Origin: an uncultured Mesorhizobium sp.
GTDB lineage: Bacteria; Pseudomonadota; Alphaproteobacteria; Rhizobiales; Rhizobiaceae
DNA: 64,000 nt
Assembly (NCBI GenBank): GCA_937958475.1
Contig: CALFXR010000201.1
Location: forward strand, 1-64,000
Direction: 5' to 3'
How positions within the stretch are numbered: the stretch's first letter is position 1; every line of letters begins with the position of its first letter. The position numbers and the translations under genes are program-made. Positions 1 through 8,825 of the stretch are shown in pieces. The notes under the pieces were generated by a model. It was given only the letters and a program-made list of their open reading frames with translations, was not told the DNA's origin and did no database searches.

Positions 1-2
1 CC

Positions 3-791
3 GATGATCCGTCGGTGCAGATCGTCAGCCAGGCGCAGACCTGGTACATCAAGGACCTGCTCAAGGAGTCGCAGTGGAAGGACCTGCCGGTGCTGTCCGC
101 GGCCGCGCCCTTCAAGTCCGGCGGACGTGGCGGTCCCGACTACTATACCGACGTGCCCGCCGGCGACATCGCCATCAAGAACGTCGCCGACCTCTATCTC
201 TACCCGAACACGGTGCGCGCGGTGGCGATCACCGGGGCGCAGGTCAAGGAATGGCTGGAGATGTCGGCCGGCATCTTCAATCAGGTCGAGGCAGGCAAGG
301 CCGACCAGCCGCTGATCAACCCGGACTTCCCCGCCTACAATTTCGATGTGATCGACGGCGTCACCTACAAGGTCGACGTCTCGCAGCCGCCGAAATACGA
401 TCCGAAGGGCGCGGTCCTCAATGCCGGCTCGAACCGCATCGTCGACCTGATGTTCGACGGCAAGCCGATCGATCCGGCGGCGAAGTTTGTCGTGGCGACG
501 AACAACTACCGCGCCGGCGGCGGCGGCAACTTCCCGGAAATCAATTCCTCGAAGGTCATCCTGGAAGCACCGGACACCAACCGCGACGTGATCGTGCGCT
601 ACATCGTCCAGCAGGGCACGATCAATCCGTCGGCGGACTCCAACTGGTCGTTCGTCGCGCTTTCCGGCACGACGGTGCTGTTCGAGACCGGGCCGAAAGC
701 GAAGGATTTCATCGGCGACGTCAAGGCAGTGAAGATCGAGGCCGCCGGCGAAGGCGAGGGCGGCTTCGCCAAGTACCGCATCACGCTCTAG
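3..791 (+). CDS. cpdB: CpdB-type 2',3'-cyclic-nucleotide 2'-phosphodiesterase/3'-nucleotidase, C-terminal part
   Basis: This is a gene end that enters from the left edge; the frame is open from base 3, so the true start lies outside. The roughly 262 visible residues match the C-terminal 5'-nucleotidase substrate-binding domain of the CpdB family (segments DLYLYPNTV, GAQVKEWLE, VATNNYRAGGGGNFPE). The family is periplasmic and hydrolyses 2',3'-cyclic nucleotides and then 3'-nucleotides for phosphate and nucleoside salvage. The N-terminal metallophosphatase domain with the metal ligands is not in the window, so activity cannot be judged here. No gene follows closely on the same strand. Confidence 0.85.
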   Translation, partial: DDPSVQIVSQAQTWYIKDLLKESQWKDLPVLSAAAPFKSGGRGGPDYYTDVPAGDIAIKNVADLYLYPNTVRAVAITGAQVKEWLEMSAGIFNQVEAGKADQPLINPDFPAYNFDVIDGVTYKVDVSQPPKYDPKGAVLNAGSNRIVDLMFDGKPIDPAAKFVVATNNYRAGGGGNFPEINSSKVILEAPDTNRDVIVRYIVQQGTINPSADSNWSFVALSGTTVLFETGPKAKDFIGDVKAVKIEAAGEGEGGFAKYRITL

Positions 792-855
792 GCCCGATCG
801 TGGCCTGAACAGAGACGCCGCGGATCCGGCAACGGACCGCGGTTCCTCCCTTTCG

Positions 856-1227
856 TCACTGGCAGACGACCTTGACGCGGCCGCCGTCGCCCGTCTCGTT
901 GCGGCAGGTGAGCGGCGCGGCTGAATCCGCGCGTTTGAACGGCGCCTGGACGCCACCGACCTTCCACGCCTTGACCGGCGGCAGCACCTTTGCCGGCGCT
1001 TTGCGTACCGGTTGGGCGGCGGGCGGCGGGGGGAAGCTGGACGCTGAGACGGTCTCCTGCGCGCTTGCGCCTTTCCCGTCGGGCCTGAGATAGGGCGGCA
1101 CCGCGAAAGCCAGGCTTGGCGGCGCGTTCACGACGACGGAGCCGTCGGAAGAGCGCGCGCAGGCACCGGCCGCGAGGAGGGCGCAGCATCCGAACAACGC
1201 GATGGGAATGCGAAAACCTTGTTTCAT
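856..1227 (-). CDS. Small putative lipoprotein, unknown function
   Basis: It encodes 123 residues if the ATG giving MKQGFRIP is used; an in-frame ATG nine codons upstream is possible but adds residues before the signal sequence. The N-terminus has a hydrophobic stretch ending in LLAAGAC, a plausible though imperfect lipobox with Cys near residue 24. The rest is low-complexity and Pro/Ala-rich with an extended middle (SFPPPPAAQPVRKAPAK) and two more Cys near the C-terminus (LTCRNETGD...VVCQ). I do not recognise a domain. It is transcribed divergently from the LuxR-type gene, leaving about 257 bp between them. Confidence 0.55.
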   Translation of the reverse strand: MKQGFRIPIALFGCCALLAAGACARSSDGSVVVNAPPSLAFAVPPYLRPDGKGASAQETVSASSFPPPPAAQPVRKAPAKVLPPVKAWKVGGVQAPFKRADSAAPLTCRNETGDGGRVKVVCQ

Positions 1228-1484
1228 GCCTGGCCAGCCCCGGCGAATCCGCATCGCCGCACAGCATCACTTCTGCGTGAACTCACTCGCATCGAGCGGT
1301 GGGTGCATTAAGGCGGATCGATGGCGAAATGGTGGCCGCGCGTTCCGGACGGGACCGAATCCCGCCAGCGGGCTGGCCGGCCGACCTGGCCCCAGTGGAT
1401 GCTGTCCGCCTTCCCTCCGGCGTTCCGTTTCTCGCGCGGCTGCCGGCATGCTAGCATGGCCATCGACAAGTCAGGGGCTGTGCG

Positions 1485-2642
1485 ATGGTGGCCGGAGCAC
1501 TCTCGGCGTCGGCAATGCCCGGGATCGTCGGCTCGGTCTACGACTGCGTCGCCGATACCGCGCGCTGGCCGGGCACACTGGAGGCGATTTGCCGCGCCGC
1601 GGATGCGCGCCTCGCCACGCTGGCCGTGCTCGATACGGTGACCGGACAGCCGCGCTTCTCCTGCGCCTGCGGCGATCCGGCCGTCGTCGATCCGCTCGTG
1701 TGCAGTTACGCCCGGGACGTTCCCTTCTATTCCGCGCTGCCGGCTATGGAGATCGATGTCCCGTTCACGGTCGACATGATCTACAATATTCAGGGACCGG
1801 GCGCGCGAGACGCCTGGCTGTCGAGCCGCATCGTGCGCGAATGGGTGGTGCCGCACGACCTCGACGACTTCTTCTGGACGGTGCTGGTGCGCCGGCCGTC
1901 GCGCGCCGGCACGCTCATTGTCGTGACCGGCCGCGACCGCCATGAGATCACTGGCGAGGAGCTCCATGCCATGGCGCTGCTCGCGCCCCACATGCGTCGA
2001 GCCATTACGATCGGAGACCTGTTCGAGGAGGAACGCCAGATCGCACGGATGTTGCGCGACATCGTGGAAAGCCTCGTCCACCCGGTACTGGTCGTGGCTG
2101 CCGACATGCGCATCCTGTTCGCCAATCCGGCGGCCGAGGCCCTGCTGGCAGAGCGGAGCGCGGTAACATCGGCGCACGGGCGGCTGTGCTTCACCTATGC
2201 TCCGGCGGACGCGGCGATCACGCGCGCCGTCACCATCGGGAATGGCGACGAGTTCGCGCTCGGGCCGGCCGGGATCGACGTGCCGCTGGTAAAAGCCGAT
2301 GCGCCGGCGGTGGCGCATGTCCTGCCGCTGGCGCGCCGCGAGCGGGAGGTGCGGGTCGTTGCGCCGGCCGCTGCTGCGATCTTCATCGCCGTCGCCGGAA
2401 GGGAGCCGGTCGCGGCGCTCGATGCGATCGCGGCGCTGTTCGGTCTAACGGCCGCCGAGAAACGCGTCGCCGGCCATGTCGCGGCGGGCCGCAGCCGCGG
2501 CGAAATCGCGGCAGCGGGCGGCGTCACGGACGGAACCGTCAAGGCGCAGCTGTCGGCCATCTTCGACAAGACCGGCGCTGGCGACCAACGCGAACTGCAA
2601 CTCCTGATCCGCGACCTGTCGCCGCCGCTGCGGGCCTCCTGA
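1485..2642 (+). CDS. LuxR-family HTH transcriptional regulator
   Basis: This 385-residue protein ends in a LuxR/GerE-type helix-turn-helix at about residues 318-375 (LTAAEKRVAGHVAAGRSRGE, then GTVKAQLSAIFDKTG). The N-terminal 300 residues have no clear named sensor domain; the part VVAADMRILFANPAAEALL near residues 205-225 reads like a PAS fold. No receiver domain is visible, so it is probably a one-component sensor. The two exported Cys-rich proteins start 138 bp downstream on the same strand, so they are plausible targets, but that is inference from position only. The start is ATG with a weak AGGGG upstream. Confidence 0.8.
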   Translation: MVAGALSASAMPGIVGSVYDCVADTARWPGTLEAICRAADARLATLAVLDTVTGQPRFSCACGDPAVVDPLVCSYARDVPFYSALPAMEIDVPFTVDMIYNIQGPGARDAWLSSRIVREWVVPHDLDDFFWTVLVRRPSRAGTLIVVTGRDRHEITGEELHAMALLAPHMRRAITIGDLFEEERQIARMLRDIVESLVHPVLVVAADMRILFANPAAEALLAERSAVTSAHGRLCFTYAPADAAITRAVTIGNGDEFALGPAGIDVPLVKADAPAVAHVLPLARREREVRVVAPAAAAIFIAVAGREPVAALDAIAALFGLTAAEKRVAGHVAAGRSRGEIAAAGGVTDGTVKAQLSAIFDKTGAGDQRELQLLIRDLSPPLRAS

Positions 2643-2780
2643 CGCTCGGATTCGGTCGCTCAGTGCCGTCATCTCCCGTGCGGCGGATGCCGGGCGCGTC
2701 ACGACGCCCTAGGGAGGAGCGCAGAGGGACGCTCTCCGGTGCTGTCGAAACAGTGCCGGCCCCATTCAGGAGTTACCGTG

Positions 2781-3137
2781 ATGCTGCGGATCCGCTATCT
2801 CATCCTCGCCGCCGTCGTACCGTCAGTCCTCGTCCTCATTCCCCCGTCCGCGGACGCAGCCAAACGAACGTCGGGCTCGGGCGTCGGCCAGTGCTGGATC
2901 GAAGGCACGCCTCATCCGGCCGGACCGGGCGAATCCATTTCCTCCTGCTGCCTCGAAGACGGCTGCTGGATCTGCTCCGCCACATGGAACGACTGCACGT
3001 GGGATCCGAAGGTCGGGGGCAAGGCCGCGCGCAAGGGCACGGTCGGCGTGGTTCCCGGCGGTCAGGTTCTCGATTCGGGCGGCAAGACCACGACCAGCCC
3101 GGCGGGCCGGGCCGGCAATCTGCTGAAGCGCCAGTAG
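2781..3137 (+). CDS. Exported Cys-rich protein, paralogue 1
   Basis: It encodes 118 residues from the ATG at 2781, preceded by AGGAG at a suitable distance; a longer frame upstream exists but lacks a signal-like start. It begins with a Sec-type signal peptide (hydrophobic residues about 5-22, cleavage near ADA-AK). The mature part has six Cys (QCWI, SSCC, GCWIC, DCT), suggesting disulfides in the periplasm or outside. The tail VVPGGQVLDSGGKT resembles the tail of the next gene, so the two are paralogues. I know no function for the family. It lies between the LuxR-type regulator and its paralogue, 20 bp before the latter. Confidence 0.65.
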   Translation: MLRIRYLILAAVVPSVLVLIPPSADAAKRTSGSGVGQCWIEGTPHPAGPGESISSCCLEDGCWICSATWNDCTWDPKVGGKAARKGTVGVVPGGQVLDSGGKTTTSPAGRAGNLLKRQ

Positions 3138-3157
3138 TACCACGGAAGGAGCGTTCC

Positions 3158-3568
3158 ATGAACACGTTGTCGCGCATCCATCCGCTCCGCCGGGCCTGGC
3201 TACCGTTGCTCGCCGCGGCGATGCTCGCCCTCCCGAACCCGGCCGCGGCGGCACCGAAGAAGTCGAGCACCGGGGAGAACTGTTCCAGCTCGGGGACCGA
3301 GCGGCGCGACGGAAAGGACGCCGCCACCGGCGAGAAATTCAACTGCCTCTTCGATTACTGCACCTATTGCAGCACCTCGGGCGGCCAGATCGACTGCTCC
3401 AAGCTGATTACGGAGTACACGAACGGCCGCGACTGCAAGGCTGCGAGTGCCGGCACAAAGGTCCGTCCCGACGTCGTCGCGCCGGGAGGCGCGGTCCTCG
3501 ATCCGGGCCGCAAAACGGGGCGACCGCATATCGTCGCTCCGCTCGGGGGAACGCTGAAAGCGAACTGA
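3158..3568 (+). CDS. Exported Cys-rich protein, paralogue 2
   Basis: It encodes 136 residues; the start is chosen from the GGAAGGA ribosome site 7-8 bases before ATG 3158. A signal peptide with a hydrophobic core (WLPLLAAAMLALP) and cleavage near AAA-AP is clear. The mature protein carries six Cys (NCSS, NCLFDYCTYC, IDCSK, DCKAA) and the tail PGGAVLDPGRKTGRP, which matches the tail of the preceding gene. The 20-bp spacing suggests one transcript. Function is unknown; even Cys numbers and the exported nature point to a small disulfide-stabilised envelope or secreted protein. Confidence 0.65.
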   Translation: MNTLSRIHPLRRAWLPLLAAAMLALPNPAAAAPKKSSTGENCSSSGTERRDGKDAATGEKFNCLFDYCTYCSTSGGQIDCSKLITEYTNGRDCKAASAGTKVRPDVVAPGGAVLDPGRKTGRPHIVAPLGGTLKAN

Positions 3569-3625
3569 GCGGGGATACGGCGGGCGGCGGCGCGGGACGG
3601 TGCCGCCGTCTTCGCGGCGCCTTCG

Positions 3626-4888
3626 TCAGGCCTTGTACACCACCTGGCGTACGTCGATGTACTCGGCGCGGAAGCCCGCTTCGCAATAGTGGAGATAGAA
3701 TTCCCAGAGCTTGCGGAAGCGCTCGTCGAAACCGAGCGGGACGATGCGGTCCCACGAAGTCCAGAACCGGTCGCGCCAGTCGGCGAGCGTACGGGCGTAG
3801 TCCTGGGCGAAGACCCGTTCGCGCAGGAAGGAAAGTCCGTGGTCGGCGCCGAGCGAGCGCAGCAGGGCGGGCGTCGGCAGCATGCCGCCAGGGAAGACGT
3901 AGCGCTGGATGAAGTCGGGGCGCTTCCGGTACAGCGGATAGGCGGCTTCGTTTATCGTGATGATCTGCATGCCCGCGGTTCCGCCGGGCCTCAGGCAGTC
4001 TTTCACCTTGCCGAAGAACACCGGCCAGTATCTCTCGCCGACCGCCTCGAACATTTCGATCGAGGCGATACGGTCGTAGCGACCCTGCTCGTCACGGTAG
4101 TCCTGGAGCTTGAACTCGACCTTCTCCGACAGCCCGGCCCGGGCGATGCGCTCGCTGGCGAAATCGAACTGTTCCTTCGAGATCGTAAGTCCGGTGACCT
4201 TGCAGCCGATCTCGCGCGCCGCGAACTCGGCGAAGCCGCCCCAGCCGCAGCCGATCTCGAGCACGTGGTCGTCGGGGCCGATGCCGGTGTCGCGGGCAAG
4301 CGCCCGGTATTTTGCCGCCTGCGCGCTTTCCAGGTCGTTGGCGCCGGTCTGATAGAGCGCCGACGAGTAGGTCATGCTCGGATCGAGCCACTCCCTGTAG
4401 AAGGCGTTGCCGAGGTCGTAGTGGGCGGAGATGTTTCGCTTCGAACCGGTCCGCGTGTTGCGGTTGAGCCAATGGCGGACCCGCTGGATGGTGCCGAGCA
4501 GCCAGTTGGCGCCGCCGGCGACCTTCTCGCCGGCCTCGGCGTTGACGACGAACAATTCGAGGAAGGTGGTGACGTCCGGGCTCTCCCAGTCGCCGTCCAT
4601 GTAGGATTCGGCGACCCCGATCGTGCCGCCGGAGAACGCCCGCACGGGAAGGTTCCAGTTGTGCAGGACGAGCCTCGCATCGGGTCCCGGCGCGCGTCCG
4701 CCGACGACGAAGGTCCGGCCGTCCGGCACCGTCACCTGGAGCGAGCCGCGCGCGAGGCCGGTGGCGGCCGACATCACCAGACGCGCCTTCGCCGGCATGC
4801 CCCTGGTCACGGACCCGACATTGCTTTCGTCGAGGCGTATCGGTTCGCTGGCGATGCTCGCCGGACTGTGAGCCGTCTTCATTCCCAT
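3626..4888 (-). CDS. cfa: Cyclopropane-fatty-acyl-phospholipid synthase family SAM methyltransferase
   Basis: This 420-residue protein has the family's normal length and signature segments: SAHYDLGNAFYREWLDPSMT around residue 155, the SAM-binding VLEIGCGWGGFAEFA around 215, and RYVFPGGMLPT near 330. Family members transfer a methyl or methylene group from SAM to unsaturated acyl chains of membrane phospholipids. It is the last gene of the photolyase - FAD oxidoreductase - DUF1365 operon. In Rhodobacter, homologues of such genes are part of the RpoE/ChrR singlet-oxygen response, so a role in photo-oxidative membrane change is likely. Because a FAD protein accompanies it, a methylated or furan fatty acid product rather than a plain cyclopropane is possible. 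Confidence 0.85.
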   Translation of the reverse strand: MGMKTAHSPASIASEPIRLDESNVGSVTRGMPAKARLVMSAATGLARGSLQVTVPDGRTFVVGGRAPGPDARLVLHNWNLPVRAFSGGTIGVAESYMDGDWESPDVTTFLELFVVNAEAGEKVAGGANWLLGTIQRVRHWLNRNTRTGSKRNISAHYDLGNAFYREWLDPSMTYSSALYQTGANDLESAQAAKYRALARDTGIGPDDHVLEIGCGWGGFAEFAAREIGCKVTGLTISKEQFDFASERIARAGLSEKVEFKLQDYRDEQGRYDRIASIEMFEAVGERYWPVFFGKVKDCLRPGGTAGMQIITINEAAYPLYRKRPDFIQRYVFPGGMLPTPALLRSLGADHGLSFLRERVFAQDYARTLADWRDRFWTSWDRIVPLGFDERFRKLWEFYLHYCEAGFRAEYIDVRQVVYKA

Positions 4889-4930
4889 GTTCCGGCCGTT
4901 GCGGCCGGGGCGCCGCGCGGCGTGTTTCGC

Positions 4931-5773
4931 TCATTCACCGGGTTCGAGCGCGACTGCGTCACGGCAACTCACCGGCTCCGGGGCCGGCGGGCTGCTGCGA
5001 AACCGGGCTCCCTTGAGCCACAGTTTCAACGCCTCCCAGTGTATCCCCCCGATAATCTTCCACGTGAGCAGCGGAAACTTCAAGAGGCAAGCGGCCATGG
5101 TCGCTGTGTCCAGGCGGCGGGCGGCACCTTGGAACGCGGCCGAAAGCAGCGGCTCGCCCTCTTCGGTCTCGAGAATGCGCAGGCGAACGGTACGTCCGGG
5201 CGGCATGATGCGGAAATGATAGCGTGCATCCATGCCGACGAAGGGTGAGACATGGAAGCGCTTCGCCCGGCTTTGGCGCAGGCCGGCCGGACCGAGCTCG
5301 CCTTCTTCCACCGGGGCGACATAGGTATGGCGCTGGCCGAACGTGTTGCGTACGGCGTAGATCACGGCGAAAAGCCGCTCGCCCTGCCCGTAGCAGAAAA
5401 ACACCGATAGCGGATTGAAGACGTAGCCGAGGATGCGCGGGTAGGCGAGGAGAAGGACGCGGCTCGCCGGCGGCAGGCCGGCGAGGCCGAGCAACCGGTC
5501 GGCGAAGCCGCGCAAGGTTTCGCCTGGCTCCTCCACATGGTCGCTCTCGTGGAACGAGGCGATGTTTCCCCGGTTCACGGACAGGAGCCGCGACATGCGA
5601 CCGACCTCCGCGAGCCGATCGACGTCGACGAGGAGCGAATAGACCGAATAGGCGAAGCGGTGGCCGAACGGCTTCAGCCGCGCATGCATCACGCTGCCCT
5701 CGTAGAGGAGGGCGGCCGCCGCGGGCGGCGGGCCGTTCTCCTCCAGTGTGGTGGCGCGATCGCGGAGGGTCAT
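4931..5773 (-). CDS. DUF1365 family protein
   Basis: It encodes 280 residues from ATG 5773; the frame is open further upstream, but that stretch lies inside the preceding gene. Family features are MHARLKPFGHRFAYSVYSLL near residue 30, YPRILGYVFNPLSVFFCY near 115, and the C-terminal FPLLTWKIIGGIHWEALKLW. DUF1365 proteins nearly always sit between an amine-oxidase-like FAD protein and a Cfa-like methyltransferase, as here (8 bp after the FAD gene, 42 bp before cfa), but their biochemical role is not settled. A part in modifying membrane fatty acids is inferred from this context. Confidence 0.85.
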   Translation of the reverse strand: MTLRDRATTLEENGPPPAAAALLYEGSVMHARLKPFGHRFAYSVYSLLVDVDRLAEVGRMSRLLSVNRGNIASFHESDHVEEPGETLRGFADRLLGLAGLPPASRVLLLAYPRILGYVFNPLSVFFCYGQGERLFAVIYAVRNTFGQRHTYVAPVEEGELGPAGLRQSRAKRFHVSPFVGMDARYHFRIMPPGRTVRLRILETEEGEPLLSAAFQGAARRLDTATMAACLLKFPLLTWKIIGGIHWEALKLWLKGARFRSSPPAPEPVSCRDAVALEPGE

Positions 5774-5781
5774 GCTCGCCC

Positions 5782-7119
5782 CTACTCCGCTGCGAGGTCG
5801 AGGGCCGGCGCCGGTGTCCCCCGCCACGGTACCGTGGCCCCGAGCGCGAGCGCAGCGTCGAGGCCCGAGCGCAGCCCGTCCTCGTGGAAGCCGTGGCCGG
5901 TCCAGGCGCCGGCGAAGGACGTGTTGCGCACGCGCTGGATGTCGTCGAGCCGCGCCCGTGCCGAAAGCGCGGGGCCATCGAACTGAGGGTGGTCGAATGT
6001 CCACTCGCCGAAGACGAGTTCCTCGCGAGGCTCAGTCGTCGGGTTCAGGGAGACGAACAGCGGCCGTTGCGGATCGATGCCCTGCAGCCGGTTCATCCAG
6101 TAGGTGATCGACACTTCCGTCTCGCCGCCGGCCTCGGAGGAGCGCAGGTAGTTCCACGCTGACCACGCGGCCCGCCGGCGCGGCATCAGGCGCGGATCGC
6201 GATGCAGCACCACGCGGTTCGGGCGGTAGCGGATGGCCGATAGGATCTTCTGCTCGATGGGGGAGGGATCGCCGAGCATTGCCAGCGCCTGGTCGGTGTG
6301 GGCGGCGACGACGACGTGGTCATAGCGCGCGGGATCGCGGTCGCCCGCCCATACGGTCGCACCGAACGCGTCCCGCAGGATCGATCGGACCGGCGTAGTC
6401 AGCCGCAGGCGGTTTCCGAGCGGCGCCAGCAGCCGGTCGAGATAGTTGCGCGAGCCGCCGCTGACGGTGCGCCAGGCCGGCCGCTCGTTGTGGATCAGCC
6501 GGTGGTTCTCGAAGAAGGTGATGAAGGCGGCCGCGGGGTAGTCCAGCATCTCGGCGCGCGGGGTCGACCAGATCGCCGCGGCCATCGGGATCAGGTAGTC
6601 GTCGCGGAACGCGGCCGAGAATTTCCGCCGGGCCAGGTATTCGCCGATCGTGGCATGGCCGATATAGCCGCAATCGCGGTCGGCGGCGCACTGGCGGTTG
6701 AAGCGCAGGATCTCGCGCAGCATCCAAAGGAACGTCGGCGACAGTGCGTTGCGCCGGCGGGCGAAGATCGCCCGGTAGCTTTCGCCGCACCATTCCATCC
6801 TGCCACCGTCGAGCGACAGCGAAAACCCCATGGCGCTTTCGTGCGTCGCGACGCCGAGATGGGCGAACAGGGCCGTCAGGTCGGGATAGTTGAGCTCGTT
6901 ATAGACGATGAAGCCGGTGTCCACGGCCAGCGGGACGCCATCGTAGTCGACCTCCACGGTCGCCGTGTGGCCGCCCGGCCTCGCATCCGCCTCGTAGAGC
7001 GTGACGTCGGCGACATCGCGAAGGGCCCAGGCCGCGGCCGATCCCGCTATTCCCGATCCGATGACCGCTATCTTCTGCCTCCCTGGATTACCTCCGTGCC
7101 TGAACGGAACGATCGTCAT
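5782..7119 (-). CDS. NAD(P)/FAD-binding amine-oxidase-like oxidoreductase
   Basis: This 445-residue protein opens with a Rossmann FAD motif (IAVIGSGIAGSAAAWAL, residues 17-33), the acidic strand end TLYEADARPGGH, and a C-terminal FAD segment (SFAGAWTGHGFHEDGL). It belongs to the group called 'predicted NAD/FAD-binding protein', related to phytoene desaturases and amine oxidases, that occurs with DUF1365, Cfa-like methyltransferases and photolyases. Its start overlaps the end of the photolyase gene by 32 bp, so the two are co-transcribed and probably coupled. A flavin-dependent desaturation or oxidation of a lipid is plausible; the substrate is not shown by the sequence. Confidence 0.85.
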   Translation of the reverse strand: MTIVPFRHGGNPGRQKIAVIGSGIAGSAAAWALRDVADVTLYEADARPGGHTATVEVDYDGVPLAVDTGFIVYNELNYPDLTALFAHLGVATHESAMGFSLSLDGGRMEWCGESYRAIFARRRNALSPTFLWMLREILRFNRQCAADRDCGYIGHATIGEYLARRKFSAAFRDDYLIPMAAAIWSTPRAEMLDYPAAAFITFFENHRLIHNERPAWRTVSGGSRNYLDRLLAPLGNRLRLTTPVRSILRDAFGATVWAGDRDPARYDHVVVAAHTDQALAMLGDPSPIEQKILSAIRYRPNRVVLHRDPRLMPRRRAAWSAWNYLRSSEAGGETEVSITYWMNRLQGIDPQRPLFVSLNPTTEPREELVFGEWTFDHPQFDGPALSARARLDDIQRVRNTSFAGAWTGHGFHEDGLRSGLDAALALGATVPWRGTPAPALDLAAE

Positions 7120-8560
7120 GCTTGCCCCTCGCTGCCTCGAACTCCGCGAGCGCGCGCCGACGGGCGCGCTCGTGATCGACGACAGGTACGGGGTAGGTTT
7201 CGCCGAGTTTCACACCTGCGTGAAAAAGCACGCTCGGCGGCGCTTCCCAGGGGCGTTGGACGAAGCGCGGCGGCATCTTCGCCAGTTCCGGCACCCAGCG
7301 GCGCACATAGGCTCCGTCGGGATCGAATTTCTCGCCCTGGAGCATCGGATTGAAGATGCGGAAATAGGGTGCTGCGTCGGCCCCCGAGCCGGCCACCCAC
7401 TGCCAGCTGGCCGCGTTGGAGGCGAGGTCGGCATCGACGAGCGTGTCCCAGAACCAGTCCTCGCCGCGCCGCCAGTCGACGAGCAGGTGTTTTGCCAGGA
7501 ACGAGGCGACGACCATGCGCACGCGGTTGTGCATCCAGCCGGTGCGCCACAGTTCCCGCATGCCGGCATCGACGATCGGATAGCCGGTCAGCCCGCGCCG
7601 CCAGGCGTCGAGTTCGCGCCCGTCCTCCACCCAGGCGAAGGCGTCGAAGGCCTTGTTGAAGTTCTCGGAGCCGAGGTCGGGATTGTGGAAGAGCAGATGC
7701 CAGGAGAACTCGCGCCAGCCGAGTTCCTGGCGGTATTTCTCCCTGTCGGCGGCCGTACCGGCGGCCGGGTCGCGGTTGAGCGCGGCGAAAACCTGGAACG
7801 GTGTGATCTCGCCATGGGCGAGGTGGGGCGAAAGTCGCGAGGTGGTATCCTCTCCTGGCAGGTCGCGCCGGCTCGCGTACCCTGCCAGGCCGGTTCCTAG
7901 GAAAGCAGCGAGCGCCTGGCGGGCGCCCGCTTCGCCCGGCGTCCAGCGCGGCGCGAACCCCCCGGACCAGTCCGGCGCGGTGGGCAGCAGTGCCCAGTCT
8001 CGCAAAGCCTCGCTCGCCACTGGCGACGCGGGCGGGTGGAGCCGCGCTGGCGCGGCCACCGGCTCGCGCGGCTCGGCCCCGGCGCAGAACGCCCGCCAGA
8101 ACGGCGTGAACACCCGGAAGGGGCTGCCGCCCTTGGTCTTCAGCAGCGACGGCTCATGGGCGAGCTGGCCCTCGAAGCTTTGCGCGTCGAGACCGCGGCC
8201 GCGCAGCGTCGCCTTCAGCGCTGCGTCGACGGCGCGTCCGGCCGGATCGTAGCGCCGGTTCCAGAAGACGGCATTCGCGCCGGTTTCTGCGAGCAGCGCC
8301 TCGACGACGTCTCCCATGGCTCCGCGCCTGAGGACCAGCGGGCTGCCGAGGCGCGACAGATCGCGGGAGAGCGCCGTGAGCGAGTGATGCAGCCACCAGC
8401 GCCGCGCTCCGCCCGCGCCCCGCGTCCCCGGCGAGACGTCGTCGAGCACGAAGACCGGCACGACCGGACAACCGCGCGCCGCCGCCGCGGCCAGCGCGCG
8501 GTTGTCGGCGATGCGAAGGTCATGGCGGAAGAGAACGAGGGCCGCGGAATCGGAGCACAT
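7088..8560 (-). CDS. phrB: Deoxyribodipyrimidine photolyase
   Basis: At 490 residues it has the usual class I photolyase length. The N-terminal antenna-binding fold starts ALVLFRHDLRIADNRAL, and the C-terminal FAD domain shows SRLSPHLAHGEITPFQVF, GWREFSWHLLFHNPDL, GYPIVDAGMRELWRTGWMHN and SWQWVAGSGADAAPYFRIFN. It would repair UV cyclobutane pyrimidine dimers using blue light. The start is ATG 8560, directly before the antenna strand; the frame is open upstream but without homology. It is the first gene of the four-gene minus operon and is divergent from the GNAT gene; the 265 bp between them should hold both promoters. No clear RpoE-type promoter was found there. Confidence 0.93.
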   Translation of the reverse strand: MCSDSAALVLFRHDLRIADNRALAAAAARGCPVVPVFVLDDVSPGTRGAGGARRWWLHHSLTALSRDLSRLGSPLVLRRGAMGDVVEALLAETGANAVFWNRRYDPAGRAVDAALKATLRGRGLDAQSFEGQLAHEPSLLKTKGGSPFRVFTPFWRAFCAGAEPREPVAAPARLHPPASPVASEALRDWALLPTAPDWSGGFAPRWTPGEAGARQALAAFLGTGLAGYASRRDLPGEDTTSRLSPHLAHGEITPFQVFAALNRDPAAGTAADREKYRQELGWREFSWHLLFHNPDLGSENFNKAFDAFAWVEDGRELDAWRRGLTGYPIVDAGMRELWRTGWMHNRVRMVVASFLAKHLLVDWRRGEDWFWDTLVDADLASNAASWQWVAGSGADAAPYFRIFNPMLQGEKFDPDGAYVRRWVPELAKMPPRFVQRPWEAPPSVLFHAGVKLGETYPVPVVDHERARRRALAEFEAARGKHDDRSVQARR

Positions 8561-8825
8561 GCGGCAGAAGATGGGGCAGAGCGGGAGCCGCGGCAACGGG
8601 AGGGTGCCGCTGGGTCGAGGCGACATCGGGACGCTGCGCGGACGAAAGCGGACCGGCACCCGGTGCATCCCCGGTCCGCGCGTGCAACTCCGTGACCTGT
8701 GACGCGGCGATCGTGGCTTGAACCGGGAGGAGGCTCGCTCTATGCCTGACGGTCGACAGGCAAATTGACCGTTTGGCCGGGACCGTGGTGCACGGGGCTG
8801 AAGCAACACCCTGAGAAGAAACGTG

